Assembly: GCA_012064415.1 (NCBI GenBank)
Contig: SSNU01000319.1
Coordinates: forward strand, 62,001-126,000
From: Gyrodactylus bullatarudis
Taxonomy: Eukaryota; Platyhelminthes; Monogenea; Gyrodactylidea; Gyrodactylidae
Direction of reading: 5' to 3'
DNA: 64,000 bases
Positions 11,518 through 22,667 of the stretch are shown piece after piece. Within the stretch, counting starts at the first letter, position 1. Every line of letters begins with the position of its first letter. The notes under the pieces were generated by a model that was given only the letters and a program-made list of their open reading frames with translations, had not been told where the DNA came from and did no database searches. A program made the position numbers and the translations under genes.

Positions 11518-13121
11518 ATGGAAGCTACACGTCAAGACGAGTTAATAGAGCGTCTATCAAAGAGACTTAGAGAATATGAGAAATTTCATAGTTCTGTTGA
11601 GTTATGTGTCTCCCAAGAAGCATCTATGAAATTGCCAAGGGAAACATCCAAAAATGAGCCCCTAATGTGGTACCAGATGAGGACAAGGAGTCTTGTCCTT
11701 CTCAAACGGTTTAGCCATTACATTTTCTATCCCCTTTATTTGGTGAATCTTTTGGTGGCAATTTATGCTCTAAACTTGGAACTATATGATTGGCATCATA
11801 GTATTGAACTTGTGACAGGTTACATGTCGATCTCCTTTTTGATTGTTTCATTCTTTTTAATTTTCTCCTATCTCCTGCAATATCCACTCTCGTTGACATG
11901 CCTTGACACGCTGGATGGGACAATAAACAAGCCGGGAATTCTCACCTTTGCCCTTCAACTGTTTGTCTACTCAATGGAATTATCTTGTATTCTTTCGAAT
12001 ACTCTGTTTCAGGACTTCATTTTATATGAATCCGAAGTTAAACTATTTCTTGGCGTTGCCATGAGAAATTCCGGCACCAATGCAATGTGGATGAATAATG
12101 TCCAACAGCACTATTCTTGCTGTGGTCGTGTCAGCTATACTGAGTATACGGTATGTTAATGTACTCTTATCCATCTCATTTAATGACATTTTTGAAATTT
12201 ATGATGGAAAAATATGGGAATAATCAACATTGAATTTAATATCTGTTTCTGTCGGTAGGAGAGAATATAGGAGACCACAATTTGCTCGAATTTCTAGACC
12301 ATTGAGAACATTGAAGCTAAAAAATATAAAACTTGAATTTAACAATAAGTGTTGTTCATCAAGCAAATAAATTTGATATAGGAGCTAATGAAATAAGCCA
12401 ATGATCATTCTTCACAGATCTTGAGCTGTAAAGATGTTGTGATTGATTGCTTAGGTAGCCAAAATGGAAAAAGTTTAGATTTGAAGAGAATTATCCTAAT
12501 ATATGAGTAGGGATTAAGGGTAGAGCGTAGAAAATGTCTTTGGATCTTCTCGATTTCATTGCTCATTTTCAAGTCTTGAAATTCAAGGTGATGTTTCCGA
12601 GTGAGTCAGCAGCGTGATCAAAATTAGGAAGAATGTCATGTTTAAATGAAAGAAGTCTGAGGTCCTTTAGTTAGTATCCCTCTTTTAAATGAGGAGCTAG
12701 TTATGTTCATATATGTGATATTTCCAAATCCTTGATTGACACTGTTAAATAAACAGTGAGTATCGATGAGATATTATTAGATTTTCAGACATTTTCTCTA
12801 GTTACTTGACATATTAAAGATTCTAACGTTTGTCACCAATATAAAATATTTCTCTTAACTTTTCCATGACTCTTTAGAATCAAATAATATTCCTGATTGA
12901 AAATAGCTTGAAAAATTGTTCAATCTTAGGATATCCCGAATAGCTGCTGTGAGATTGGAGTTTGTAGTGAAACTAACGTCTTTGAGTCAGGATGCAATGA
13001 TATGCTGGTTGAGAAATACTTTAATGAGTATCATATCTACTTGAACACAGCCCTTACTCTGTTTATTGTCAATGTTGTCGAGGAAATCGTCCTAATTTCC
13101 GTCAATCTATTCAAAAATTAA
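11518..13121 (+). CDS. Tetraspanin
   Basis: Two exons, 11518-12150 and 12930-13121, join in phase 0 to give 274 residues. Four membrane segments are visible: one near residues 68-86, one near 98-118, one near 143-162 and the last in exon 2 (LNTALTLFIVNVVEEI). Between TM3 and TM4 the large extracellular loop has the diagnostic CCG (YSCCGRVSY). Exon 2 then supplies PNSCC and a later GC, completing the cysteine set of the family. Tetraspanins organise membrane microdomains and are abundant on parasite surfaces. The cytoplasmic N-terminus of about 65 residues is longer than usual. An AG at about 11507 just upstream may mark a 5' untranslated exon. The 779-nt intron is large for this window. Confidence 0.9.
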
Positions 13122-13266
13122 GATAGAGTACACAATTATTTATTTATTTTAAAATAAATATTTAATGAATCAAATGCCCTTTTTCTTGCTATCATATCAT
13201 ACCAGGAGTCATTTTATTATAATAATAAGCCTTCTTTTACTGGGAAATAAAATAATAATACTTCTA

Positions 13267-13288
13267 TCAGAGATAGCCCTATCTCTGA
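13267..13288 (-). other. Short stem-loop in troponin T 3' flank
   Basis: TCAGAGATAG is followed almost directly by its reverse complement, giving a 9 to 10 bp stem with a very small loop. It lies 27 nt after the stop codon of the distal troponin T last exon, so it would be in that isoform's 3' UTR. Confidence 0.4.
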
Positions 13289-13314
13289 AAGGTTTTTTCA
13301 AATATACTTAAAAT

Positions 13315-13539
13315 CTATTCCTCGGCAGGAGTCTCCTCTACTGGTGCAGCTTCTCCGCCATGTCCTCCTCCATGTTCACCGTCTACTTTAAATCCAGTTT
13401 CGGTCATGACAACCTTTGCCTTGGGATCAATCTTTTTGTACTCATCAGAGTAAAGGGGACCTGCAAACACTGTTTTCCTGTCACCAAATGAACGATGATC
13501 TTTAATACGTTCATACTCTGAGTACATGATGACTTTAGG
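13315..13539 (-). CDS. Troponin T alternative last exon, distal
   Basis: Acceptor CTCTAG precedes CCTAAAGTC; 74 codons plus stop. The tail after the shared KVVMTETGFKV block is Gly/His-rich and then acidic (HGGGHGG, EETPAEE). It is joined to the same phase-0 donor at 15110 as the proximal version, so the two are mutually exclusive. Confidence 0.85.
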   Translation of the reverse strand, partial: PKVIMYSEYERIKDHRSFGDRKTVFAGPLYSDEYKKIDPKAKVVMTETGFKVDGEHGGGHGGEAAPVEETPAEE

Positions 13540-16160
13540 CTAGAGGAAAAATTTGATAATTATCACATGTACACAACCTGACAATTGTCAAGTCTTAATG
13601 TTTATTTTCTAACAAATTAGATATACACTGAAGGATATCTGGTAAGTGTTTAGTGATTGAATAAACACAAAAAATACTCTGTACTAGAATCTGTACTTAG
13701 AATCACACAGGGGATAAGGTAGCAATGCAAGATGGCTCCCCCTCCCATAAAATTAATAGCAACAGCTGCTCTATTAAAATGTTGTCTTAATCCGATTGTT
13801 TCGTCTGTCTACATGTTGGTCCATGTGTGTAACATTTAAAGGAAATAATAAAATTTCTCATTGCCAATGACAACCCACTGAAGAAATACATAAAAATAGA
13901 TAGTAACTTACGAGACAGTTGAGTACAGACATAAAATGTGAATTTTTTTCAAGAGTAACATGCGAAAATTAGTCTTACTAATTAGTAGTTAAATTTAATT
14001 CTAGAATGTATCATCTAACAGCTACTACAGAATTTGGATTCATTTCATGGAGACATTCTCTCTGAGAGTGACTCATTCTAAAAGGCAAACTTGGAATCAA
14101 AAAAAATAAAGATCAAATGGGATAAAATAAGGGATCTATCATGTGTGTAACAGATTACTATATAATCTAGTACAAGACTACTGTAAAAATAAAAGGATTG
14201 ATTTGTTCGTAAAGAAGTGTAAAGATGTTTAGTGAGTTAGACTCATGCAAATTGTTCAAGATTACATTGGATAATGATTTCTGATTTTTTGCTGTTGGTT
14301 GGTTTGGTTTGATGAAAAAATAATCTTTCTAAATTTCAAGAGTCACTTCACAACTTACTCATGTCAAATGAGTATGTATTTATTATTAGAAGGTAAATAG
14401 AGAGGAATTAAAAAAATAAATTCAAAATAATCATCAGTTCATATTGGGAAGAGGAGTGTTTTAGTTAAGACTAAATGGGTAGTTTCCACACTTGTTTCAT
14501 GACACGTGTTCTAGCCCCTCACAATGTGTGATCAATGATCATGTGTGAGGGAAAATTCAACTTACTTTTTTGTAGGGCACATTTCTAACCAAATAATCCA
14601 GAGGCGAAGAAGAGAGAAGAGAAAGAACACAGAAAAGTTGAAACGTGTAATTTTAAATCAAGAAATTCATGAATAAATTAGCTCTTTATTTGGTATAGCA
14701 GCAGTGTATTAGTTTTTTAAAATTATTCTCTACTCTCTTTCATAAGTTATAGTGATTCATTTAAAGTTTATTCTTCAGCGACCTCAGTCTCGTTCTCCCC
14801 ACTCTTGTTAGCACCTCCTTCAGAGGGCTCTTCCACCTTGAACCCGGTCTCAGTCATGACAACCTTTGCCTTGGGCTCAATTTTCTGATACTCATCAGAG
14901 TAAAGGGCACCAGAGAAGACTGTTTTCCTCTCTGTATAGTCCCTATGATCGGTGACTCTATCATATTCGGAATACATGACAATCTTAGGCTGTTAGAGTT
15001 TCATTATATATTTTATAGAAGAGTTGAAAGGAAGACAGAAGAGGGAAAAAAGATAATTTCCGATTAGTCAAATTGTGAACGAGTTTTACAGTGAAATTCA
15101 ATAAACTCACAGGAATACCACTAATCTTGGCAGCCAGAGGATCTCTGGAATTAAAAAAAACAACAACAATGAATGTACGATTAGCTTAATCTGAAATCCG
15201 AATTTTCTCAAATTTAATGTTTCTTAAACATTCTAACGTGATCTAATTATAAAAAGCGGTCTCTTATAGAACTTACGGTGTACTTTGAACAGTCTTTTTA
15301 GATCCAGTTCCCTTGTTCATTTGGCGAGCTCTATCAGCAAGCTCTTGCATTTCATAGCCCTGTCTTGCGAATCTTTGTTCCAAGTCGTACTTGTCACCTT
15401 CGAGACGACAGATTAGCTCGTGTAATTCCTTAGCCTTTGCCTTGAGCTGGTCAGCTTTGAAGCCAGAAATGTCGAGTTTTGGAATTCTCTGTTCGAGAAT
15501 AGCCCTCTTCTCTGCTTCCAGTTGCTCCTTAGACTTGGTGACCTCCTCTTTTGTTTTTGTGACCTCCTCTTCTTTTTGGCCACTCTAAAATTAAGAAATA
15601 AAAATTTATGGTCATTTTATGTCATCTGTTAATTTCTGTTTAGAGTTACATCAGCCTTTTTGTTGATAACGAAATTGGGCGTGTTTGTATTCTTTGATCG
15701 AGCCTCGAATTCAGCACGTTTCTTTTCACGTTCCTCCCGACGTTTTTGATCATCTTCGCGTTTCTTTTTCTGTCTCTCTTCTTCTTCAGCACGACGTTTT
15801 TGTTCTTCAACTTGACGAAGTTCAGTGAGACGTTTCTCTTCTTCCTCACGTTCCTTCTTTCTTCTTTCCTAGAATTCTTTAGTTTAAGAACTCAATCTGA
15901 AATTTCCAAATATGACTCACTCTTCTCTCACGAAGTTCTTGGATTTCTTGGTCCTCTTTCTCGCGTTGTTCTTTTCTCAACTCTTCGTATTCCTTCCATT
16001 CCTCTTCGGCCTTTTCCTTCCTCCTCTGTCGCTCGGCCTCCATTTTGAGTTGAGCCTCAGACTTTCCAGAGGTACTTTATTTAAGCAATATTACTCAAAT
16101 GTTTCAATTTCCCATAATAGAGGAGACTCACTTTGGTGCAGATCCTTCATCATCAGACAT
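13315..16160 (-). CDS. Troponin T, with two alternative last exons
   Basis: Coding exons (5' to 3') are 16132-16160, 15921-16074, 15650-15868, 15277-15584, 15111-15144, then either 14768-14989 or 13315-13539. All junctions keep frame, giving about 321 or 322 residues. The start MSDDEG is typical of troponin T. A long Glu/Lys/Arg-rich helix follows, then the tropomyosin and TnI/TnC-binding region (QLEAEKRAILEQRIPKLDIS, GDKYDLEQRFARQGYEM, ELADRARQMNKG) and the conserved PPKI boundary. Troponin T anchors the troponin complex to tropomyosin in striated or obliquely striated muscle. The two last exons begin with the same PK and share MYSEY, the DHR and RKTVF words and KAKVVMTETGFKV, but differ in their tails. 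The absence of the very long acidic tail of arthropods argues against an arthropod. A non-coding 5' exon may lie further upstream. Confidence 0.93.
13540..14767. other. Intron between alternative troponin T exons
   Basis: About 1.2 kb of AT-rich sequence with no coding frame of note. It probably contains the polyadenylation site of the proximal isoform, since AATAAA-like words lie near 14670-14700 in the minus orientation. Nothing else is recognised. Confidence 0.5.
14768..14989 (-). CDS. Troponin T alternative last exon, proximal
   Basis: Acceptor AACAG precedes CCTAAGATTG; 73 codons plus stop. It aligns with the distal exon over the first 50 residues without gaps, then ends in a different acidic tail (GENETEVAEE). 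The pair arose by exon duplication. Confidence 0.88.
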   Translation of the reverse strand, partial: PKIVMYSEYDRVTDHRDYTERKTVFSGALYSDEYQKIEPKAKVVMTETGFKVEEPSEGGANKSGENETEVAEE

Positions 16161-16945
16161 GGTTAGAGAAAATCCTCAAGAAAATACTTTTTTTCAATTT
16201 TGTTGTATATTATTATTACTGTGGAGATATATTTCAATAAAAGCCTGTATAATATTTGTATTGTGTAAGGAAATTGAATTCTAATTCCCCTTAACACATA
16301 TACATGCCTGTTTGTATGCTTGCTTATTCTATTTGAATTGGGTTGATGTGTAACATAGGGTTCGTTGGATAATCTTCTATCCATCCACCAATGATATTTA
16401 AAAGACTGTGTGCGTGGGTATAAGATGTGGGCGTTATCATTGGTACACATAACATTTGTAGATCAATTTGTTTTATTGGCAAGAAGAAGGATGTGTGCCT
16501 ATTCTCTCTCTATCAAGCTACCTTCATCCTGATATGCACAATACTTCCTCTGATAAACAAATAGGATCAGGATCATATTGAATGAGGAATTAAAGACTCG
16601 TTTCATTCATTGATTATTTCGATTATCTGATCGGAATATTTACCGCATGTTTTTCATTGCACTTATTTTATACTGCAATACTGAATGAATTTTGTATTTA
16701 TCCATAATAGGTTTTATTAATCTACATTATTACAAAGAGTGTTTATTAAAGAGAAAATTACCTGGGGATCGGAGTTATTAAAATTTTCTTTCTCCTTGCG
16801 ATTAAAATATCTATTCATTCATTTTAATTTGGCATCTCATCATCCTTATCTGTAACTAGCACAAGGTCGAATTCTCTTACTCGATATATAGTGAATATTT
16901 CGGTTGATCATTGATAAAATAAATAACTTTAAAAGAATGAATTTA
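16161..16945. other. Intergenic, troponin T upstream and PPCDC 3' flank
   Basis: The region should hold the troponin T promoter and any untranslated first exon. No clear TATA box or muscle element could be assigned by eye, and short frames here look accidental. Confidence 0.4.
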
Positions 16946-17744
16946 TTAAATAAGGTCCATGGTTTTTATGAGAAGATTCAGTTTTTCAACGATTACATCT
17001 ACTTCAGCCATCGCTCCAATACCACTCGTACCGCAAGCCAACTTTTTTTCTATCGGATGAATTTGTTTCCACCGAAGAACTTCCTCCAAATAGTTTATTT
17101 GCTCCTGTGTAACTGGATGATTAAACATGTTTGTGTTCATCGCTGGTGCGAAAAAGGTGTTCCGATATCTCACAAGAGATTCGCACACTTTGAATTCTCC
17201 AAAAGCTGGCCACCAGGCTCGTAGAACACAGGTTAAAAGATTATTACTTATACCATTCTTTATTTTTGACATTGTATTAGCGTCTAAGGGAGCTACCAAG
17301 ATGGAATCAGCCCAATTTGTGAGCTAAAGAAGTAAAAATTATTCTACCCTGAAAATTACCTCGATATGCAAGACAAAATCGCCCATTTTCTTCCAGCATC
17401 TCCATTCATCAGAATCGAAAAGGAATGGAATTCCATTTTTGGTGGAAAACTCTGTATGATTGATGAACCTTAACGAGTCGGCAGTGAACACACAAATGAC
17501 GGAATAACCATTCTTTGTTAAGAGATCTGACAATTTTGAGGTTTTAACTGCAGCAACACTTCCAGTAACGCATAAGAGTACATTCTTTTTAGATTTTGGC
17601 CAATATTTTAAATCCAAAAGGTTCTTGTAGTCTTCAGGCTATAAATTGGAAAAGATGAATTGCATAATAAATTTATAATACAAAGTGATCTACCTCTCTT
17701 TGACAAATGATATTCTCATCGAATGTTATGAATTTTTCGTGCAC
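16946..17744 (-). CDS. PPCDC: Phosphopantothenoylcysteine decarboxylase (5' end incomplete)
   Basis: Visible exons are 17694-17744, 17360-17638 and 16946-17323, all in phase, giving at least 235 residues. It is an HFCD-family flavoprotein: VLLCVTGSVAAVKT is the N-terminal FMN fold, APAMNTNMF is the PxMNxxMW-type substrate clamp, and ACGTSGIGAMAEV is the substrate-recognition loop. The catalytic His of the family falls in a divergent stretch (NHTEFSTKNG). The enzyme decarboxylates 4'-phospho-N-pantothenoylcysteine in coenzyme A synthesis. The intron at 17324-17359 is only 36 nt. The initiator Met was not found, because the first visible exon starts at a phase-0 acceptor. Another exon must lie above 17744. 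Confidence 0.88.
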
Positions 17745-18340
17745 CTATAAAATTATTTAAAAAATTAATTTTGAACTTTTTGCCTCATGATTTAATAAAA
17801 CAGAAAATAATTTTCTTTCAGAATATATTTGTTTTATTTTTCAGCTACATATCAGCGTTTCATGATGATAGTTTGAGATCAATGGATTCACGGTCAAATC
17901 AAGAATTACAAGAAGTAGTATGAATTTCTAAATTTGTTCAACAAAATTTTTGCAACTAAAGTTGTATATTTAAAACAAGTAAAATTCTTAATATGAATTT
18001 CTTATTTCAAAGTCTTGATTCTAGTTTCAAAAATTTTACAAAACTTAAAAATTCAAAATTTAAATAAAGATATTGATTTAAGAAAACTTTTTAGTTCATC
18101 AATTAAACCTTTATAGGCTGACTGTTGAAACGTAATATTTTTTATTTACCTAAAACAAATCAACTTTTAGGGGATTGCACCACTGTTATGTTAATATTAT
18201 TTTCTCCGCCACCATATGATCATTGATCAGATTACTTAGTTTGAATATCATGATGAAACTTTCACGAATTTTTTTCAAGAAATTATAATCTAAAGAATAA
18301 ATTTATTTCAAGTTATGTTTTAAAAATTCTCTTCTTTACA
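17745..18340. other. Intergenic between PPCDC and transaldolase
   Basis: Very AT-rich. It should contain the missing first PPCDC exon. No other structure is seen. Confidence 0.4.
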
Positions 18341-19377
18341 TCAAAGCTTCTCGATAATAAGATTTTCTAGATCTTCCGTGTCTTTGATAAATCGGTCAAT
18401 GCCATCTTTCAAGAGTTTAGTTGCACATTCATTCTCATTTTGCATCCAAAGATATGCTTCATAGATAAGAGGGTCTTTGAACTCGGGTTCGCTATCATCT
18501 ACTTCAGGTTTTAAGTTCACTCCAGGAACAATATTCATCTGTGATAGTTCCTCCAAAAGACTTGGAGAAATGGTCAAAAGATCACAACCAGTCAATGAGA
18601 GGATTTGTCCAACAGTTCTGAAGGAAGCTCCCATAATTTCAGTTCTGTAACCATTGTTCTTGATATAGCTGTAGAATTCCTTAACACATTCAACGCCAAT
18701 GTCATAACCCTCTTCTTCATCTTCTGGTTTATTCTTTGCGAACCAGTCTGTGACCCTACCCACAAATGGAGATACTAGTGTTGCACCTGCTTCAACTGCA
18801 ATGCGAATTTGTGCAAATCCAAAAATAAGGGTCATGTTGCAGTGAATTCCATGTTCAGATTCGAGAATCTTACAGGCCTGGGCTCCTTCCCAGGTAGTTG
18901 CAAGTTTGATTAAAATTCTCTCTTTAGATATTCCCGCTTCTTCAAACATTCCGACGATTTTCCTAGCCTTTTCAACTTGTTTTTTTGTATCGAATGAAAG
19001 TCTAGCATCAATTTCCACAGACACCCTTCCAGGAACTATTTTTAAGATTTCTGATCCAAAAAGGAAAAGAATCCTATCCAGGGATTGTTCAGCCTTCTCC
19101 GTTAAATTTCTAGCATAAAAATATTGATTAAATATAATCAAATGTACCCATTGAATTTCTGCCCGTAAGCAATTGCTTCATCCAAATAGGGTTTATACTC
19201 TGGATCCTTAATAGCGGCAAAGATTAGAGTTGGGTTTGTAGTTGAATCGGTGGGCTGATATTTGGCAATTTCTATATAGTAAAAAAAGGTTATTGATCAA
19301 AAATCAAAGATACTCTTGAAGAAAGCTGTGTCTGTGACAATTTTCGTGGACTTTGACAAGTGATCTAGTGTGTTCAT
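18341..19377 (-). CDS. TALDO1: Transaldolase, copy 1
   Basis: Exons 19314-19377, 19148-19271 and 18341-19109 join through introns of 42 and 38 nt to give 318 residues, the normal class-III transaldolase length. Landmarks are TTNPTLIFAAIKDPEY, the beta-strand EIDARLSFDT, the Schiff-base lysine in RILIKLATTWEG, SPFVGRVTDWF and VMGASFR-like MGASFRTVGQ. It transfers a dihydroxyacetone unit between sugar phosphates in the non-oxidative pentose phosphate pathway. An open frame extending 32 nt above the exon-3 acceptor is intronic; the spliced version matches family spacing exactly. It lies head-to-tail with copy 2. Confidence 0.95.
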
Positions 19378-19850
19378 TTTGAAAAAAATAATAAATTTAG
19401 AAATCGAGCAATTCTCATTAAACAATGATTTTTTTACAACTATGAATGAAACTCACTTTGTTTAACAGATATTTTATGGATGTTTCGATTTAAAGTATTA
19501 ACCTCATGAATTGAAATAATTTTATGTAACTACTTTCAAGTATATATTCTATTTAAATAAATTATTAGGTTGATTCACTTGAAAAAATTCAATAATGTTT
19601 GCTGGTCCAGATTTTTTTCTGCAATATACAATGTATGAATACAGAATAAACTACTTCTTCTTTTTTTCACTTTCAAGCTAATGATATTCAAAATAAAAAT
19701 GCAATGATCTACATGTAAAGGATATTCAAATTAGACATCAAAAATAAATGTTTACAAATTATGTTTTACCAATCTATATTTTTTATCATCTCTAGCAGCA
19801 GGGAAAGCGTTTAAATCAGAATTTATAATTTTTTGAAATAGAATCATTCT

Positions 19851-20855
19851 TCAGGATAAATCATCAAGGATCATCTTTTCAAGAATCCGTGCATCTTTGC
19901 CAAATCTTCTGATTCCATCGGACAAAAGATCGGTTGCCATTTTATCTTCATTTATCATCCAGAGATACTCTGACTGATTTAGAGATTTTTCCTTGGGCTT
20001 AGGCTGGACATTTTCAGCTATTAACTTGATTTCTGGGAAAAATTTCATTCCCATAATTGAGTCGAGTATTGAGGGGGATACAGTGAGTAGATCGCATCCA
20101 GTGAGAGCCAAAACTTGTTCAGTACTTCTAAAAGAAGCCCCCATCACCTGTGTTTTGGAGCCTTGAGCTTTAACATAATTGAAAATTTTAGTAACAAGTG
20201 CAACTCCATGATCAACTGATCCGTGGTCTGGTCCGTTAATTTTAAACCAGTCACTAACTCTTCCGACAAATGGCGAAATCAAGGTAGCATTCGCATCCAA
20301 AGCAACGCGAACTTGAGCAAGACTGAAAATCAGAGTTAGATTGCAATGTATTCCGTGTTCAGTTTCAAGAATTTTAGCAGCTTGTCCTCCTTCCCAAGTG
20401 GCTGCTATCTTGATCAGAATTCTTTCTTTCGAAATTCCTTCTTTTTCAAATATTGATATTATTTTGAGAGCTTTAGCTACGGTTTTTTCTGTATCAAAAG
20501 ATAATCTAGCATCCACCTCGACAGAAACTCTACCGGGAACAATTTTGAGTATTTCTACTCCAAACAGATACAGAACTCTATCCATGGCTATTTCGAGTCT
20601 TTCATCCTTTGAACTAACGTATTATTTAAAACAATTTACCATTTAATTTCTTTAGCGTATGACGTAGCCTCTTTCAAGAAGGCAGCATACTCTGGATCTT
20701 TAACTGCAGCGAGAATTAGAGAAGGATTTGTGGTTGAGTCACAAGGCTCGTATTTCTTAATAGCTTTAATCAATTATTTTATAAACATTACAATAAAAGA
20801 GTCCAGTATCGGTGACGATCTTTGTAACTCTTGAAAGATGATCCAAGGTATTCAT
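19851..20855 (-). CDS. TALDO1: Transaldolase, copy 2
   Basis: Exons 20792-20855, 20640-20763 and 19851-20613 give 316 residues. The first two exons have exactly the same lengths (64 and 124 nt) and phases as in copy 1, proving tandem duplication. The catalytic lysine is kept in RILIKIAATWEG, together with SPFVGRVSDWF and MGASFRSTEQ, so the enzyme should be active. Its introns are only 28 nt (20764-20791) and 26 nt (20614-20639). Without splicing the second, the frame meets TAA at once. Spliced, the junction region has the same residue spacing as animal transaldolases. The two proteins have diverged clearly, so the duplication is not recent. Confidence 0.94.
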
Positions 20856-22451
20856 ATTAAATTTATATTTGTGCAAATATCTACAATAATTACAAAAGGT
20901 TCACTATAACAAAAGACTTAATCACTCAATTGTGTCAGACGGAGTCCTTTTCCAACTAATTAATTAATCACAGATTAAAATTTATACATTATAGCTCGTT
21001 TCTATCTTTAAAACTTTTTCAAAAATAGAAAACGTTTTCAATAGTTATCCTCAAATCTTAATTTCCTCTAATTATCTGGATAATAGTACTCAAGATATTT
21101 TACTTAGGAATATTTAATCTGATTATTTATCTGCTTATCTTCTATTGGTTTTCAATGGAATAATTTAATTTGATTTTATTACCTGAACTTTAAGAGGCAC
21201 TTACATGAAGAATCATAATATGAATATCGAATAATTCAATTCAAATTATATTATTTAGTTCTAGTGCATTCATAGAATCATTTCCATAAATTCATGATCA
21301 TCAAATGAGGTCATCCGAGGATTAAATATTTTACGACACTCAAATGAATTCTGATTTATTTTATAAAAATAGTTTCTTCCTTCCAAATTAAAATTATTAA
21401 AATTAATAACATTTTCTCATTCGAAAAATTTTACTTAATTTCTCATCTATTCATTAGAGAAAAAAGACACTCGATTATCAGACATTTTATTGTATGACAT
21501 GAAATCTCCACCCTATTTGGATGAGAAGGATTGCCTCTTCTGCAGCCCTTTACCTCCTCCTCCTGACCACTGTTATCATCTAGAAGTTTTACAATACTAT
21601 TGACTACCCTGCACCCTCTCAAACACAGATACCGATTTTAATAGATTTAACGATTTAAAAAACCAGAAAATCTCACAGATTGTAAATATTATTGCAAACT
21701 TTGTACCAGATACAAATAACATTTTACCAATTTTTTCAAACAAAAAAATCTTTAGGAAAATTGTTTTGTTTCATGATGGAATATGAAATCTTCAATAAAA
21801 ATCTTTTTATTATAAGAATTGATCGAGAAATATACCAGGGTTTTCCATGCTATATTTCTTATTTGAAAATTTACATAGATTTGTTCGTCTCATTAAAGAA
21901 GCATAAAAATATATTTTTGTGTGGATGATGTTGAAATATCTGAAGATTGATTTAAGGTGATTTTGAGTAGTTTTGGAAAATTTTAGCAACCTTATAACAT
22001 GGGGTCCTAATACACTATTTGTTTCGGTTGGCAATTTAGAAAAGTTGAAAAAAACTACAGTTTAATTTAAATTTTTACAAAAAATCTGGGGATGATGGAG
22101 CCAGATAAGAGATCATGCAAAATATTCTCACGGGGGTACAGTCTGTAGTTGTTCCTCGGTAAAAGATGAGCTACCAGTGAGACTAAATTTCGGTATTGAA
22201 TTATTATTATATTTTAATATCGAGAAAAAAAATGCAAATTATGGATAGACAGACAGATCTATCATTTTTCCTCGTAAATTCTTGACCATTCTTAGCTATG
22301 TGCGAGAAATAATTATTTGAAATACACGGATTTGCATTGACCAATCAGGAATCACGTGCGTTTCCCTATAAGACTATGACATCATATTAGCTGGAATCAG
22401 AAGCAATTCATTTTAACCAAAAAAAGGAAGGAAAAGGAGTTATCTGAAATT
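20856..22451. other. Gene-poor AT-rich region
   Basis: No coding region is supported. Frames at 21692-21928 (+) and 21810-22034 (-) overlap and have simple composition. The last 100 bp (CCTATAAGAC near 22361, TGACATCA near 22377) look like a TATA box and a CRE-like site for the peptide gene that follows. Confidence 0.45.
22355..22385 (+). promoter_or_regulatory. Possible core promoter of the peptide gene
   Basis: CCTATAAGAC resembles a TATA box and is followed by TGACATCA, close to a cAMP-response element. The spacing to the ATG (about 85 bp) allows a short 5' UTR. Confidence 0.35.
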
Positions 22452-22667
22452 ATGAACATCAAACCAATCATCTTCATATTTGTCTGTCTTCAAGTTGTCA
22501 CCTTGGTTAAGAGTACCTCACTCGGAGCTGCCATTTCCGAATTAGACTTGGAGGAAAAGCAAGAACTCATGAATGCTCTATTGAATGATGGAGCCGAGGG
22601 GACAGGTGTATCGCAAAAGCATTCCCTCTTCCGTATGAATAAGAGACCATTCGCTCGTTTAGGTTGA
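22452..22667 (+). CDS. Short secreted peptide precursor, probable neuropeptide
   Basis: Encodes 71 residues. A clear signal peptide (KPIIFIFVCLQVVTLVKS, cleavage near residue 21) is followed by an acidic spacer with ELDLEEKQELMNALLNDG. The C-terminus is HSLFRMNKRPFARLG directly before the stop. A Lys-Arg pair precedes PFARLG, and the terminal Gly can donate an amide, so the predicted product is PFARL-amide or a longer form if KR is not cut. Short precursors with one C-terminal amidated peptide are common in flatworms and other spiralians. I cannot assign it to a named family. A downstream exon is possible but not required. Confidence 0.55.
   Translation: MNIKPIIFIFVCLQVVTLVKSTSLGAAISELDLEEKQELMNALLNDGAEGTGVSQKHSLFRMNKRPFARLG

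Noticed and set aside
15746..16166. Plus-strand frames rich in Phe, Leu and Ser opposite troponin T
   Set aside because: They are the complement of the Glu/Lys-rich troponin T helix.
19110..19141. Upstream Met as the start of transaldolase copy 1
   Set aside because: The extension is intron sequence. Splicing 19148 to 19109 gives the normal protein, and the same structure occurs in copy 2.
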